Shown here piece after piece: positions 22,185 through 34,808 of a stretch of 64,000 bases of DNA. Within the stretch, counting starts at the first letter, position 1; each line of letters starts with the position of its first letter. The translations under genes were made by a program, and so were the position numbers. Source of the DNA: Amorphophallus konjac (lineage: Eukaryota; Streptophyta; Magnoliopsida; Alismatales; Araceae); assembly GCA_022559845.1 (NCBI GenBank), contig CM040128.1, forward strand, positions 181,518,691-181,582,690, in the 5' to 3' direction. Under the pieces are notes generated by a model. The model saw only the letters and a program-made list of their open reading frames with translations, had not been told where the DNA came from and did not search any database.

Positions 22185-23830
22185 GAAACTCAACAAAACT
22201 TGACCATGGGGATTTCAGATGCAGCCACCACCTCTAGCCGGCCCTGGATTACCCTTACAAGCCCCATCGACATTGAGAGAGTAGTTAACAGAGGGGGGTT
22301 TCCATCTAATAATAGAAGTTGACGGCCGTTTGATGTTAACATCAATACCAAATTCATAAATCGAGTTCTAGTAATCAGAACTAATACCATGTCTAAAATT
22401 GGTTTGCTGCACAATTTGTTTAATCTCCAAAAGAATATTATCAGCCACCCTTAGGATATTGGAAGAACAACCTTCATACCTGACCAAGCATCGGTATTTC
22501 CATGTCTCCCAAGATATCAAAATCACCACCAGAAGAGCTATAAAGCCTTTAGGGGAAGTAATCTGGATGTCTGTGATGAATTGTTCTAGCCACGAGTAGA
22601 AGTTTGATGAATCCGGTTTAGAGTCAGCTAAGAGAGACCCAAACTTATTCCAAAGAAAGACAGCAGGTTCACTTTTCCGAAATAAATGGTCTTCATCTTC
22701 TTTATTCTTAGAGGATTGACAATAGGAGCAGCAAGATGCCAAATGTACACCACTACTCTGCTGTCAACTGGGACCGCCTGCTGTATGAGCTTCCAACAGA
22801 ATAAAGCATCCCTTGGAGGAAACTTGGTATTCAACAGCTTGCTGAAACCTGAACTGCTCTGCTGTATCATTTGCCCCTTTATAAACCTGTATGTGGATTT
22901 GATGCTGAACTTTCCAGAATTTGATAAGGACCAGATGGGGATGTCCCTGCCATTCTGTAGAATAATATTCTGAAGGTCCCGCCGAGTCTGTTGATCAGTT
23001 ATATGACTCCAAGCATTGTGTTGTAAATCTGTTAAAACAGCCCTTACAGAGCAGTCCTCAAGAATAGATTGAAAAGGAGCCTGGTCAGATAAAGCTTTAT
23101 GTTTATATCAAGTATCTTTAAAAAAATTAATAGATGAACCATCTTTAATGATCATTCGAAGAGCAGTAAGTAGAATAGTTTTAGCCTTTACAAAGTCTCT
23201 AGTTCTAATCCCAGCTGGATATGGAGAAGTGCAGTCAGAAATATGGCAGCCTTGCAAATATTTACACCTAACAAACCGAGCCCAAAGAGAATTATTGAAC
23301 AGTGAAAGCCACAGGAGTTTAACTTGGCAACAAATCTGAATATCAGCAAGACTTCTAATTCCCCGACCACCACTAGCAATAGGATTGCATATTCTGTCCC
23401 ATGATACCCAATGCTTCCTATGTGAAGTGTCGACACCTTGCCAAAAAAATTAGCACACATTTTGCCAATCTGTCTCTAGATGGTGCAAGGAACTGAAACA
23501 ACACTAGCTAAGTATATTGCCAGCGATGACAACACAGAGCGAATGAGGACAGCCCTACCAGCATGTGATAAAAGTTTACTCTGCCATCCTGCTAGTCTGG
23601 AGTTAACTTTATCCAGGAGATATTTGAAATGTGTATCCTTGGTTTTTCCTTTGAACAAGGGGATACCCAAGTAAGTGATGGTATTAGTTCTGTGCTGGTA
23701 CCCAGTAAGTTGCTTTAATTTGTTTATAGATGAGACTGACATATTTTTGGCCACAACAAAACAGCTTTTGGTAGCATTAATTCTCTGACCATAGAACATT
23801 TCATATCTTCCCAGGAAAGACAATAACCAT
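22185..23830 (-). pseudogene. LINE (plant L1-type) ORF2 3' part: RT thumb, zinc-binding domain, RNase H start
   Basis: Minus strand. RT C-terminal part (INATKSCFVV, YLGIPLFKGK, LAGWQSKLLSHAGR, about 23770-23530), then the zf-RVT domain (FPPRDALFCWKLIQQAVPVDSR near 22810, the Cys/His cluster ending EDEDHLF near 22690) and the start of a plant LINE RNase H (LNVDGACKGNPGP near 22280). Frameshifts and stops break it. The 5' side is cut at about 23830 where chromovirus integrase begins, consistent with LINE 5' truncation. The 3' side is cut by the partial LTR at 22184, inside the RNase H. No poly(A) tail remains. Confidence 0.85.
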
Positions 23831-24908
23831 TTGGATACTAGCTTGATAGCTATTGTTATATGCAAACTCGACTAGGGGTAAGTGGTCATGCCAACTTCCG
23901 CCAAAGTCTATAATATATGCCCTTAACATATCCTCAACAACTTGATTTGTCCTTTCAATCTGTCCATCGGTTTGGGGATAGAAAGCAGTGCTAAAGTTGA
24001 CTTTTGTCGCCAGAGAGTGTTGTAGACTCTTCCAAAAATGAGAAGTAAAGCATGGGTCTCGGTCGGATATGATCGACACGGGGACTCCATGCAATCTAAC
24101 TGTCTCCTTGATATACAAGGCAGTAAGGACATCAACTGACCATCGGCTCTTGATGGGTAAGAAATGAGCTGATTTAGTTAAACGGTCGATGATTACCCAA
24201 ATTCCATCATGTCTGCCCCTTGATTTGGGCAAGACCATGATAAAAAACATGCCGATGTCTTCCCACTTCCACTTGGGAATATCTAGAGGATGCAATTTTC
24301 CAGCGGGTTTCAAATGTTTCGCCTTTACTTGTTGGCATGTGAGGTAACGAGATATAAAGTCTGCTACCTCCCTTTTCATGTTAGGCCATTAGAAGGTTAT
24401 TTTCAAGTCTTGGTACATCTTAGTAGCTCCAAGATGGATCGTGTACCTCAATCGATGAGCTTCTTCAAGAATCTTCTTCTTCAATTCGGGACAGTCGGGC
24501 ACACATGTCCGTTCATGAAATAGCAATCTTCCATCTGGTGCTAGCTTGAAATCAAATCTCTCGTCCAGCTTGTCCTTTATTTCTACTAATGCGGGATCTT
24601 CTTCTTGTAGCTCCTTGATTTGAGGTAGCAAATCTGGATGTAGACTCATATGGGATAGAGTGATACACCTGTTCTTCTTATCTGCATCGATATTGAGCTC
24701 AGAGAATTTCTCCATCAACTTCCATTCTTAGATCATATAGTTGGCCAATATTGCTCTCAACTTTCGACTAAGGGCATCAGCTATGGAATTTCCCTTACAA
24801 GGATGGTATTGTATTGTGAAGTCAAAATCTTTGAGATATTCGACCCATCGCCTTTGCCGCATGTTTAGCTCATTTTGGGAGAATAAATACTTGAGGCTTT
24901 TTTGATCG
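23815..24908 (-). pseudogene. pol: Chromovirus pol, distal part: RNase H end and integrase
   Basis: Minus strand, distal half of the chromovirus whose proximal half is at 59864-64000. The end of RNase H (KSLKYLF, about 24895-24870) starts immediately left of the GAGTA duplication. Then come the connector (24718-24389) and integrase (24379-23815) with KWKWEDIGMFF, SDRDPCF and GQIERTN. The first catalytic Asp of D,D,E, normally in a MDF motif, is Phe here; the second Asp and the Glu remain. The integrase stops at YQASIQM, where LINE sequence takes over, so C-terminus and 3' LTR are lost. Stops near 24724 and 24387 also disable it. Confidence 0.9.
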
Positions 24909-24913
24909 GAGTA

Positions 24914-25657
24914 TGGAGAGGGGAAATCTCACCTGCCCATACGGAGAGGCCAAACGAGGTCCAAACCGGACCGAACAAGGCTCAACTCCTCAAAGTGGTA
25001 GCCCTCGGGTCCACTTATTATGAAGCCCAAAAATTCACTCGGTACAAGCGCTTCCTAGGCGGCCTTCGGGTTAGGAAGTCCGAACATCAGTCGATCGAGA
25101 AAGCTCCCTCGGAGCCCCCTATTCCTTGTCCCAACCCAGCACTTACCCCTTGGGAGACCACTCCTGAACAAGTGCCATTCGCCCAGGCTCACTGATGGAA
25201 GCTTAATGATTCAACCGTTGCGAATCCTTTAATGGTAGGAAGCTCAAGGGGACAAGGGAAACCAAGGGTCTGCGCGCCGTAAGGAGCCCACATGAAGGAC
25301 GTAACCCCCCCTGGAACCCCTCCGCTTACAGGGATCAATTTGCACAACCGGCCACTATTTAACAAGACATGCCCGACTGCGACGAAGAGCTTAAGCAAGC
25401 TTTAGCATGCCCAAGTAAGCCTGAGCAGGAACCACTTCACCTTTTGGTGGAGAGGAATCTCGCGCTCCCACTTTCCTCCTAATTCTCCTCTTCACATCTG
25501 TGCTCTACTACCTGTGTTGACTTAAGCATCGGAGGGTCTTCCCCGAGGATCTATCCCTGGGCACCTCTGACTGGTTTCCCTTCTTACAGTTTATACTTGA
25601 AGGGTATGTGGTCATCTTCCTCCCCGCTCAGGAGCAGCACGAGATCGCCCCTCTTCA
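24914..25657 (+). repeat. Retand-like 5' LTR
   Basis: 744 bp, starts TGGAGAGGGG and ends CCCCTCTTCA. Pairs with 59116-59858 with scattered substitutions. Confidence 0.9.
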
Positions 25658-25659
25658 TC

Positions 25660-25675
25660 TGGCGCCGTCTGTGGG
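25660..25675 (+). promoter_or_regulatory. Retand-like primer-binding site
   Basis: TGGCGCCGTCTGTGGG, 2 nt after the LTR end. TGGCGCC-type sites are usual in Tat/Athila-type Ty3 elements. Confidence 0.85.
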
Positions 25676-25694
25676 AAACACACAAAGAGCCATC

Positions 25695-27297
25695 ATGGTG
25701 CGAAGAAGTTCTGGCAGGAGGACTGCCATCAATACAGGAAAAGCTCTGGTAATGGAGGAAGGCGAACCTTCCCTCCCTACGGAGCATTCCCCATCAGGCA
25801 ACCAAGCCAACAAGCTACCTCCATCGGTGGCGGGGGAACAACTTCCCGGCGGGAGCACCGACGCCCTCCAAACACTCAACGCAAAACTGGATGTCCTCGT
25901 GGATCCCATGAGGGCCTAGGCGGCCAGGGAGGAGAAGTCACAGCTCCCCAGGAAAAGCCCCCCACGTGGAGATGCCTCCCAGCATACTGCTGGAGGCCAT
26001 TTCATCTTCCGGGGGCAGCGGCTCATCCGCAACGCATCAGGAGGACCATCGCACGCCCCTCCCCTAGAACAAGAAGCCTCCTCAACCCCGAGGAGGGAGA
26101 AGACCGGAGGGCGCAAACCGTTCCTGGACGTCGAGGCCCCTGAGGTGCGTCGAGGCAGCATGCAAGCATGCCCCCCCAGCCCCTCGGGACACCGATAACC
26201 AGAACTCTCTCTCCGACTGCGAGACTTCGAGAGGCGTTTTGCAGAGCAAGAGCGCGTTCTCCGTGCCTTGCAGAAGACCTCTCATGTGGAGGATGAGGAG
26301 CGATCCCCGTTCTTCGACTACATCCTGAAGGCAGAGATATCTCCCAGAATCTCACTTCTGACCTTCAAGTCGTATGACGGCCAAGGAGACCCGACCGACC
26401 ATTACGACAGCTTCGATGCCCTGATGACCTTACATGGGGCATCTAATGTGATCAAGTGCCGAGTGTTCATGACCACTCTTGTTCAAGGCGCCTAGGCTTG
26501 GTTCAGAGCCCTCGCCCCTGGCGGCATCCATAACTTCAAGCAATTCAGGCGAGTATTCAAAGAAAACTTCGCCGACAGCGGTCCACCCCGGTCAGTGGCG
26601 GGATTACAGGCCCTCAAATAGGAACAAGGGGAAAAGTTAAGGGCTTATATCAATCGATTTAAATCAGAAGCCCTGTGCATCCCCCGCCTGGATGTGGCCT
26701 CTGCCATCACCACCTTGACCGAGGGTACCCGCGACGAGAACCTCCGGCGCGAGCTAGTGCTTCATCCCCCTACCTCCCTTGCCGAGCTAGTGACCTTGGC
26801 TCTGCGCCATGCCGAGTGCGAAAAAGTAATCAGTGCCTGCCGAGGCACAACCTGCTCGGGTCTGGAGGGGAACAAGAAGAGGCTGTCCGAGCAAGGGATG
26901 GGACAAGGAAAGAGGTGGAACCAGGACAGAGATTGAAAAGAGCTGCCCCGAAAGTACAAGCGGTATACCCCACTTACCGCTCCCATCTACGAGATCTATG
27001 AAGACATCAAAGGCTCGGGTCTCCTCAACCAACCCGAGCCCATGAAAACCAAGCATCGCAATCACCGCAAGCACTACCTATTCCATAGCTACCATGGGCA
27101 TCACACCAGCGATTGCCATCAACTTCAAGATGAGATCGAGCGCCTCATCCACCAGGGACACCTGTCTTGGTATGTGTCCGGGAAAAAGGAAGACCGAGGC
27201 GCCACTGAAGAAATTGATAATGCCCCCCGCGGAGTCCACATCAACACCATCACGGGCGGGACGGCATCAGGCGGAGATAGCAACCGAGGATGAAAGC
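25695..27297 (+). pseudogene. gag: Retand-like gag, several stops
   Basis: Start at ATG 25695 (MVRRSSGRR), the first after the PBS. The capsid core is the Ty3 Retrotrans_gag domain (LLTFKSYDGQGDPTDHYDSF near 26360, then the ALAPGGIHNFKQF stretch and EQGEKLRAYINRF near 26625-26660). The nucleocapsid is a degenerate knuckle YLFHSYHGHHTSDCHQL (27078-27128), where the expected first Cys is Tyr. In-frame stops near 25917, 26199, 26493 and 26622 and frame changes near 26935 make it non-functional. Confidence 0.88.
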
Positions 27298-27379
27298 ATC
27301 ACGCCGAGCGGGCTAGCTGAGCCTCTACTGAGGCACTTGCGGCCCCGTCGACTAGCGAACCAAAGGCCCTAGTATTCTC

Positions 27380-27800
27380 TGACCAGGACCTGGAAGGGCT
27401 AACCACCCCGCACGACGACGCTCTCGTTATATCAGCCACAATAAACCATTGTAACGTGGACAGAATCTTAGTCGACAATGGTAGTGCCCCTGATGTATTG
27501 TCCTATGAATGTTTCCTTGAAATGGGAGAGAATCCATCTAAACTCCGCCCGATCCGAACCCCCCTCTGTGGGTTTAACGGCCAAGCTACTTATCCCGAGG
27601 GAACACTGAGTTTGCCTGTTACTATCATCACCCCGCCCAAAACCGTTACGGTTATGGTAGACTTCATCGTGATTATGGGGATGACGGCATACAACGCCAT
27701 CTTCAGCCGAGGCATTCTCAGCCGAACGAAAGCGGTGCCCTCTACCTTTCACCAAAAGATGAAGTTCTCGACCAAATATGGCGTGGGGGAAGCTCGAGGT
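27380..27800 (+). pseudogene. pro: Retand-like aspartic protease
   Basis: Retroviral-type aspartic protease recognised by LVDNGSAPD (about 27468-27494, Asn in place of the usual Thr of DTG, common in Tat elements) and the later GMTAYNAIFSRGIL motif (27679-27720), which corresponds to the family's YNAILGRP-type segment. It would cleave the gag-pol precursor. It lies between gag and RT and was probably translated with them. Confidence 0.8.
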
Positions 27801-27939
27801 AACCAGGCATTGGCTAGACGGTGCTATATAGTCTCTCGGTTGACGCCACTAGGCCGGAAGGAAAAAATAAAGGGATAAAGGGAGGCGAGGAGGGACCTGC
27901 AACATCTGAGCCTGGCGGCGAGTTGCTAACGGTCTTCCT

Positions 27940-29422
27940 TAACGGTGACCCAACCGTAGGAGTAAACATTGGAGCCGAGCTCCTACTTGAGGAACAAGAG
28001 AAATATAAAGATTTCCTTGCGCAGTACATCCGAGTCTTTGCATGGTCTGATGAGCACCTTCCCGGGATCCCGGGAGATGTGGTGATGCACAAGCTCAACC
28101 TCGACCCAATAGCAAAGCTAGTACAACAATGCAAGAGAAATCACTCACCATAAAAGCAAGCGATCATCAAAGAGCAAATCATCAAGGGACAAAAGACTGG
28201 CCTCTTTCGTTCGGTTCTGTACCCTACATGGCTCGCCAACGTCGTCCTGGTACCAAAGGCTTCTGGGAAATGGTGGATGTACGTGGACTTCACCGATCTC
28301 AACCAGCTACCCCGAAGGACTACTACCCGCAGTCGAGCATCGATCAACTGGTCGATTCAACCTCTGGTAACGAGCTACTCAGCTTCCTGGACGCCTACTC
28401 CGGCTACCATCAGATCAGGATGGACCCGGAGGACATCGAGAAGACCGCCTTCATCACCGACTTCGGCATACACTGCTACGCCCGGATGCCGTTCAGGTTA
28501 AAGAACGGTGGAGCAACATAACAGAGACTGATCAACCACATTTTTGAAGGGCAGCTCGATCGGAACGCCGAGGCCTACATTGATGACGTGCTCGTCAAGA
28601 CGCCCAAGGCCGAAGACCACCTCGCCGACTTAGCCGAGACCTTCGACACTCTCCTGAAGCACAACATGAAGCTCAACCCTACCAAGTGCACCTTCGGAGT
28701 CAGATCCGGGAAGTTCCTAGGCTTCTTGGTCACCCAGTGTGGAATCGAGGCCAACCCCGACAAGGTCTAGGCCATCCTGGACATGCAGCCACCCACTTGC
28801 ATTAAGGACATCCAGCGCCTTACGGGACGCATTGCTACACTCAACCGTTTCCTGTCTCGGGCGGCCGAACGTTGTCTACCCTTCTTCAAATTATTGAGGG
28901 GACCCAAAATGGCATCTGCTACGTTTGCCTGGGATGAGGAATGTCAGAAGGCGTTCGTTAAACTCAAGGAATTCATGGCCTCGCCTCCGATGCTGTCCAA
29001 ACCAGTCCAAGGCGAAGCTCTACACCTCTACCTCTCGGCAACCCCTTCTACTGTAAGCTCGGTCCTGGTCAGGAACGATGCAGGAGTCGAGAGACCTGTT
29101 TACTACGCCAGCAAGGTGCTTAATGAGGTCGAAAGAAGGTACCTCGCAATCGAGAAACTCGTGCTAGCGTTGGTTACCTCGGTCAAGTGCCCCCGACCCT
29201 ACTTCAAAGGGCACCCCATCGTCGTATTGACCGGCGAACCCCTGAAGAAGATTCTCTTTCACCCTGAAGCCTTGGGACGCCTCATCAAGTGGGCCATCAT
29301 GCTCGGGGCCTACGATATCTCATATCACCCTCGCTCGGCTATTAAAGGATCGGCTCTCGCAAACTTCATCGCTGAAAGCATGGTCCCAATTGAAAAGGCA
29401 CTTCCACTAGCAACCAGGGCCT
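27940..29422 (+). pseudogene. pol: Retand-like reverse transcriptase and first RNase H
   Basis: Connector (VFAWSDEHLPGIPGDV near 28035), then RT with MYVDFTDLNQ, FLDAYSGYHQIRM, and catalytic YIDD (EAYIDDVLVKT, about 28570-28600), FLGFLVTQCGIEANPDKV, and a degenerate RNase H (LHLYLSATPSTVSSVLVRND, YYASKVLNEVERRYLAIEK). The first RNase H has lost its usual Asp, as is typical of Tat elements, which use a second RNase H. Stops near 28153, 28521 and 28770 and frameshifts near 28150 and 28300 inactivate it. Confidence 0.9.
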
Positions 29423-29932
29423 ACCTGGGATCTGTTCATCGACGGATCCTCCAATTCGACAGGAGGCGGCATCGGCATTCTCCTCAAGTCCCCCGAAGGA
29501 GTGGAGCTGCGGTACGCCCTGAAGTTCAACTTCCAGGCATCCAACAACGCCTCTGAGTATGAAGCCGTTATCTCGGGAGCCAGGATGGCTCGAAGACTGG
29601 GGGCCGAACGAGTCAGGATCCTCACTGACTCCCAATTTGTCGCTAGCCAAGTCAACGGTGAATACGAAACTCAGGAAGGACAAATGGTCAAGTACCTCCA
29701 AGCAATAAAGAGGATGGCCCAACTTTTCGAGAGCTTTGAGGTAGTCCGGATAGCCAGGGAGGAAAACTCCCGAGCGGACACCCTCTCTCGACCGGCCTCC
29801 TCGCCCGACCTCGCTAGTACATCATCGGTCTTCCTCGAAGACCTCGGGCAACTGAGCATCGAATCCGAGCTTATGACTGTTGACTCGGCACCCTCAAGCG
29901 ACTGGCTGACTCCCTACATATCCTGGCTATGA
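29423..29932 (+). pseudogene. Retand-like second (archaeal-type) RNase H
   Basis: In the frame starting at 29423 the motifs are WDLFIDGSSN, ASEYEAVISGARMA, ILTDSQFVASQV and NSRADTLSR, i.e. the D-E-D-D set of the additional RNase H of Tat/Athila-type Ty3 elements. It is in another frame than the RT before it, so a frameshift lies near 29410. Confidence 0.85.
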
Positions 29933-31139
29933 GATTCTCAAGAGGCCACCGATCCTTGGGAGGCTCGGAAGCTCAAGTACCAAGCTCGGCATTTCGTCAT
30001 GCTAGATGGTACCTTGTACTGAAGATCCTTCTCTGGTCCCCTCCTCAAGTGCATCAGCACCGACGAAGCCAGTCGAGCGACTCAGGAAGTACACGAAGGC
30101 ATCTGCGGAGTGCACCAAGGAGGAAGATCGCTCGCCAGGATCTTGCTACGGTAGGGTTACTAGTGGCCCACTCTGCAGCGTGACTACTCAACCTACGTGC
30201 AGAAGTGTGATCGATGTCAGCGCTTCGACCACCTGATTCATCAGCCCGCTATAGAGCTCATCACCGTTGCCGAGCCGTACCCTTTCGCTCGGTGGGGGAT
30301 CAACATTCTGGGGCTGTTCCCTACGGCTCAAGCTCTGAAGAAGTTCGTCATCGTCGCCATCGACTATTTCACCAAATGGATTGAGGCCAAAGCCACTACC
30401 AGGATCACTGAATCAGTCGTATGGAGTTTTGTTTGGAAATCGATCATCTGTCGCTACAGTGTCCCTCGAGTGATTGTGAGCGATAACGGTCGGTAGTTTG
30501 ATTCTCATTATTTCAGAGACAGATGTGTCGACCTAAACATTCGCAACCACTTCACTTCGGTAGCCCACCCTCAGGCTAACGGACTGGTCGAGAATGCCAA
30601 TAAGACTATCTTAAAAGGCATCAAAACCTGGCTCGGCAAAGCCAAGGGAAGCTGGCTCAAAGAACTGCCAAAGCGTACTATGGTCACACCGAACTACTTC
30701 GAGAATGGCTACTGGTGAAACACCTTTTCAGCTGGTGTATGGCACGGAAGCCATAATTCCGTTGGAGGTCAGCAATCCCTCTCTCTGAGTCGTCCACTTC
30801 GAGCCTGAGGTAAACGAGCAAAACTTGCGAGAGAACCTCGACTTAGCGGACGAGATCTGAGAGAATGCAAGGATCCGAGCAACGGAATACTAGTGGCGCA
30901 TCACTCGATACTACAACAGCAGAGTCCGAGACAGACCCTTCCAGCCAAGAGACTTCATTCTGAGAAAGGCCGAAGCATCTCGACCAATAGAGGCGACGGG
31001 GAAGCTGGCCCCTACTTGGGAATGTCCCTACCGAGTGGTCGAGAAGCTCGGGAAAGGAGCATACCGACTATCCACCATGGAAGGAACACCGGTCCCTCGA
31101 ACGTGGAACGCAACAAATCTTCGCAAGTTCTACTTTTGA
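29933..31139 (+). pseudogene. pol: Retand-like integrase
   Basis: Zinc-binding segment CDRCQRFDHL (about 30201), catalytic core with ARWGINILGLFP (the usual Asp replaced), VSDNGR followed by an in-frame TAG (30496), then GLVENANKTI (Glu present, near 30580) and the C-terminal LRKFYF ending at TGA 31137-31139. Several stops and frame changes occur between 29930 and 30900. Confidence 0.85.
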
Positions 31140-31873
31140 ACATTTGGCAAGCATACACATGTAAGTGAAATAGAATAATCACCATTCTTCTCTACTTATT
31201 AAACTTTAATGTACATCAAGAAGGCCGTAGCCGATATAGTATACATGTACAAAAAATCACATCCCCTGGTACTATAACGCGAGCAGAACGCTCGGCCGAC
31301 CCAGTAGGCGCTCCCACGTCCAGCCACTGACTCTGCCTCATGTAGAAACTGGCTCGGATGAGGGATCATCGGCTTCGTTGGTTTGAGAAGGCTCAGAAGA
31401 AAGGTGCCAAAGGGATTGGAAGGACAACAAAAAAGAAAAATAGGTCGACCCGAAAGGCGAGGAATCTTGAGAGAGCTCCCTCCCTAGACAACGGGATCGA
31501 CGGTGGAAGGAGGGACGGGGACGACAGTGAAAGAATGAAGCTGGACGAGCCCCATTCTCCCTCAGAAGGGCACCAGCAGGACAGGGACATGAAGGCGACA
31601 TGCTCCGGCATGAACCTTCCCCCTGATTAACCCCCGACTGACGAGTCCTCTTCTAGAGCGAAACAACAGGAGCTTCCCTCGCATCGCCATCTGCATCATC
31701 TTCTTCTGAAACGCCTTCCATGCCCCGCCAAGACTAACAGCACAACGCTTCACGGAAGGGAAAAATCGCCAGGAACGGCCTTAAGCGATGAAAGGAAGAG
31801 AAGACGCCCCTCAGACCTTTTATAGGCCGAAAGGAGAAGCTGATCGCTTTAAATCACTCTCCCCAAAACACGC
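31140..31873 (+). other. Retand-like post-pol spacer
   Basis: No supportable gene. Ends at the CACGC target site (31869-31873) of element B and continues at 52843. Confidence 0.7.
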
Positions 31874-33603
31874 TGTTGACACCCGTTTTATACCGATAAG
31901 TTGAGCCGTTTCTCTTACTTCCATTGATTGATGCCCTAAGTTGTCCATTATCTGTTGGGCCATTCTTTGTGGCACATCCTGGGCTCATTTTGGGGGTGGC
32001 CTCCCTCCTTGGTAAAGGTCGTATCCATTCAGGGCTTATCGGACCCTGGCTTTGATTAAATGAACTATTTTTTTAATTATCCAGTACCCAAGATCATGAA
32101 CGGTCCCACATAAGCCGTTCAGGACTGGGGCGGTTGATACCAGACCGTTCATACATTTCGGCTAATTTGTGAGGATTTTCTGAATATTCACCGACAGGAT
32201 TTTGTGCGGTGTGATCAGGACCGTTCAAGTTCATGGACGGGCCTATTCCAACCGCCTATATCTCAGAGTCCTACGCGCGCCCGTTTTCTCAGATAATTAT
32301 CCAAATATTTGAATTATCATCGACAGGGTAAAACGGTCGTGTTTGTGCCGCCCTACATTCAAACGGTCTCCATTCAACCGTTCATGTGTTCAGGGTCCCA
32401 CGGCGGATGTTTCGGCCAGTTCGAGAGATAATTGGGATTATTTGCTGATTATTTGAATTTCCACCGACGGGTATGGACGGTTAGTTTATAACCGCCCACC
32501 TGGTTGAGCGGTCTATCGTAAGACCGTTCATCCCGTCGGTTGCTGAATTTTAACAGATTTTAATCCTTTTCTCCATGGTTTTATCCTTAACTTATTTTGG
32601 TGATTTCTCCGTGGATAATCAACCATTTTAGCTGCCGTTTTGACTAGATGAGAGATAATTGTATTATCTACGATTTATCTTCAATAATCTCGTCCCGAAA
32701 ATGGCTCTAAACCCTAGTTTCGGGGTTGGCTTTCTAGGCTCTATAAATAGACCCTAAAGGCCGGACGTCGAAGAGGGGGGGAGATTTTGATCGACGGCGA
32801 AGCTCTGCCGCATTTTTGAGCGACCTAGCACCAAGGAGGGAGGCTCTCTACGTCCACATGAGCCTCCGGTCAAGGGAGTAGCCCAGTCTTCGTAGTCTTT
32901 CATTCTGTAGTTTTGCCGTGTTCTTTCATTGCATGCTTTGTTTCTCACCCACGTACCCCCCTCTTTCTCATTACCATGCACACAACCATCCCGTTTTTTG
33001 TCACCCTAGGGGTTTAAAACCCCCAGGTATTCCCCTTTTCATTTGTTCATGCTTAATTCTTCTCGTTTGAATATATACTGCATTATTAAGGTCTGATTTG
33101 GGTGTCTCTTTCGCGTCTCTACGTTGTTTCGCAGGTCAGCATCTAATCAGCACGAGGCCCATCCCCTCTGGCCGGCCGGAGAGGGTGGAGGTCGAGCCCT
33201 TCTCAACTTGCTGAGTGAAGGTATTGAGCGGTTATCCTCCGGCCGTTCAACTGTACGCGCGGCTCAGAAACGACCGTCCTTCCCTGGAGCGCGGTCCCTA
33301 AAGTGCCGTCCATCTCACTGCAGCAGTTCCTCCCGCGTCCCTCGCAGCGCCCCAGGGCGGTCTATCGTAAGACCGCTCATCACAGAGCGGTTCTAACCGA
33401 GCCGTTCATTCCCCAGCGCAGCACTAAGGCGAGTGTCTCCCCATTTTCCAAGGTACGGCGTGCCTGTCGCGTACAGCATCTTGGTGGCGATCACGGTACT
33501 TTCATTCCCTATTTCCTCTTCTTTCTCTCATTTGTTTCATGCATTTGGCGCACTTTTGACCCCTTTAGTGAAAGGAGAGAGAGGAGAGAAATATATATCT
33601 ACA
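31874..33603 (+). repeat. Element B 5' LTR
   Basis: 1730 bp with TATAAATAG at 32742-32750. Carries many ACGG/CCGT mini-palindromes, e.g. GAGCGGTC 32506-32513 with GACCGTTC 32522-32529. Confidence 0.93.
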
Positions 33604-34075
33604 CCCCTTTTATGGCGATCACGGTGGGACCCCTAATGCCCATCGTGCTTTTGAGTTGCTGACCTTTCTTAGTCGTTGTCAAGGTTCCTCCTTGGAGTGA
33701 TTTACAGGTTGGATGCAGTTTCTGTCCTCTGGCTCACACGCGGTTCGTCCAGGGCCATTTACCTATAAGCACGGTTGATACCCCACCGCTCATATACTCT
33801 ATCATCTGGTTTATCTGCCCTGGCCTTTCCTCTTGCAGACGGCTCTCTGGACACCGTCCATCCATTTGAGCGGCTTTCACACAGCCGTCCCGCGCTCAGG
33901 CACAGGTACGCTGTACTTTTTAGGTGGCAGATACGCGGCTGTGAGGCGGCGGTCCAAGTGTGTGAGCGGGTGACTATCGGCCGTCTGCCTAGTATGTTTC
34001 TTGCTTTCTGCTCATACATTACGGCTGAATATTGACCGCTTGAGTACTTAGCACGGTCAGAGTAGGACCGCACAT
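32090..34075. repeat. Mini-palindrome field (ACGG...CCGT) in element B LTR and leader
   Basis: Well over a dozen inverted pairs, e.g. 32506-32529 and 33358-33382, with arms (A/G)(A/C)CGG and CCG(T/C)(T/C), loops about 7-10 nt. The segment CGGTCTATCGTAAGACCG recurs almost verbatim at 32508, 33359 and, with small changes, at 49915. Repeated in the 3' LTR. Absent from gag-pol. Confidence 0.85.
33613..33630 (+). promoter_or_regulatory. Element B primer-binding site
   Basis: TGGCGATCACGGTGGGAC, 9 nt after the LTR end; conserved with element A except one base. tRNA not assigned. Confidence 0.6.
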
Positions 34076-34808
34076 CTCCTGTCGCAGTGCATTTATTTCA
34101 TCTTGCTTAGTTCTTTCGGCTGATATATATATTGCTCCTGGTGCTGTTCGTGGGCTCCCCCTGCCATCTTATTATTATTGCATCACCATGCTTTTATTAC
34201 TCATGTGTATACTTGCTCATTGATTGATAGCTGCTAGGCTAGTTTGTTCATGCACTCCGGTGCGCATAGGAGCATCGATATTTTCCCATATTAGTTGCAT
34301 TCCTACCGAGGTAGGGTTTCCTCTCGTCTCCATATTCCTTGGAGCCGACTAGGGACCTTGCCGAGGACCTCCGTAAGCCCCCGTGAGCCGTGGATTCCCA
34401 CACGGACGCCGGGCAGGTTGTACCGTATCCATCCCATCTAGGGTTGCATCCGCGAGTGAGAAGTCCCAATAGGGTCACACGGTTCCTCGTTCTCATCCCA
34501 ATCAGGCACCTAGTGGTCGAGAGAATTGACATTTTCATTAATCCACTAAGGTTCAAACCCGAAGATATAAGGAACTGACGAGCATCATTTTAAGAACTTG
34601 ATTGCATTACTGAGTGATTCTACTCTCATCTCGCTCCATTGTATGCTTACTATTTGCTTGGTAGATTTGATTGATTTAGTGTTGCTTGTTCTAGTATCAA
34701 GTGTCTTGGTGTATGTGGGACTGCCTTCTGCCCCCACGATCGCTTCCTAGGGTTGATTCTTACTTCCATTCTTACTCCAACCCCTTGTTCGATTCCGCTT
34801 CTTCTTCC
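33631..34808 (+). other. Element B 5' leader
   Basis: About 1.2 kb, noncoding by eye. The first half (to about 34080) has more ACGG/CCGT mini-palindromes. 34341-34423 is the block conserved with element A leader and the 3.16-kb solo LTR. Confidence 0.75.
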
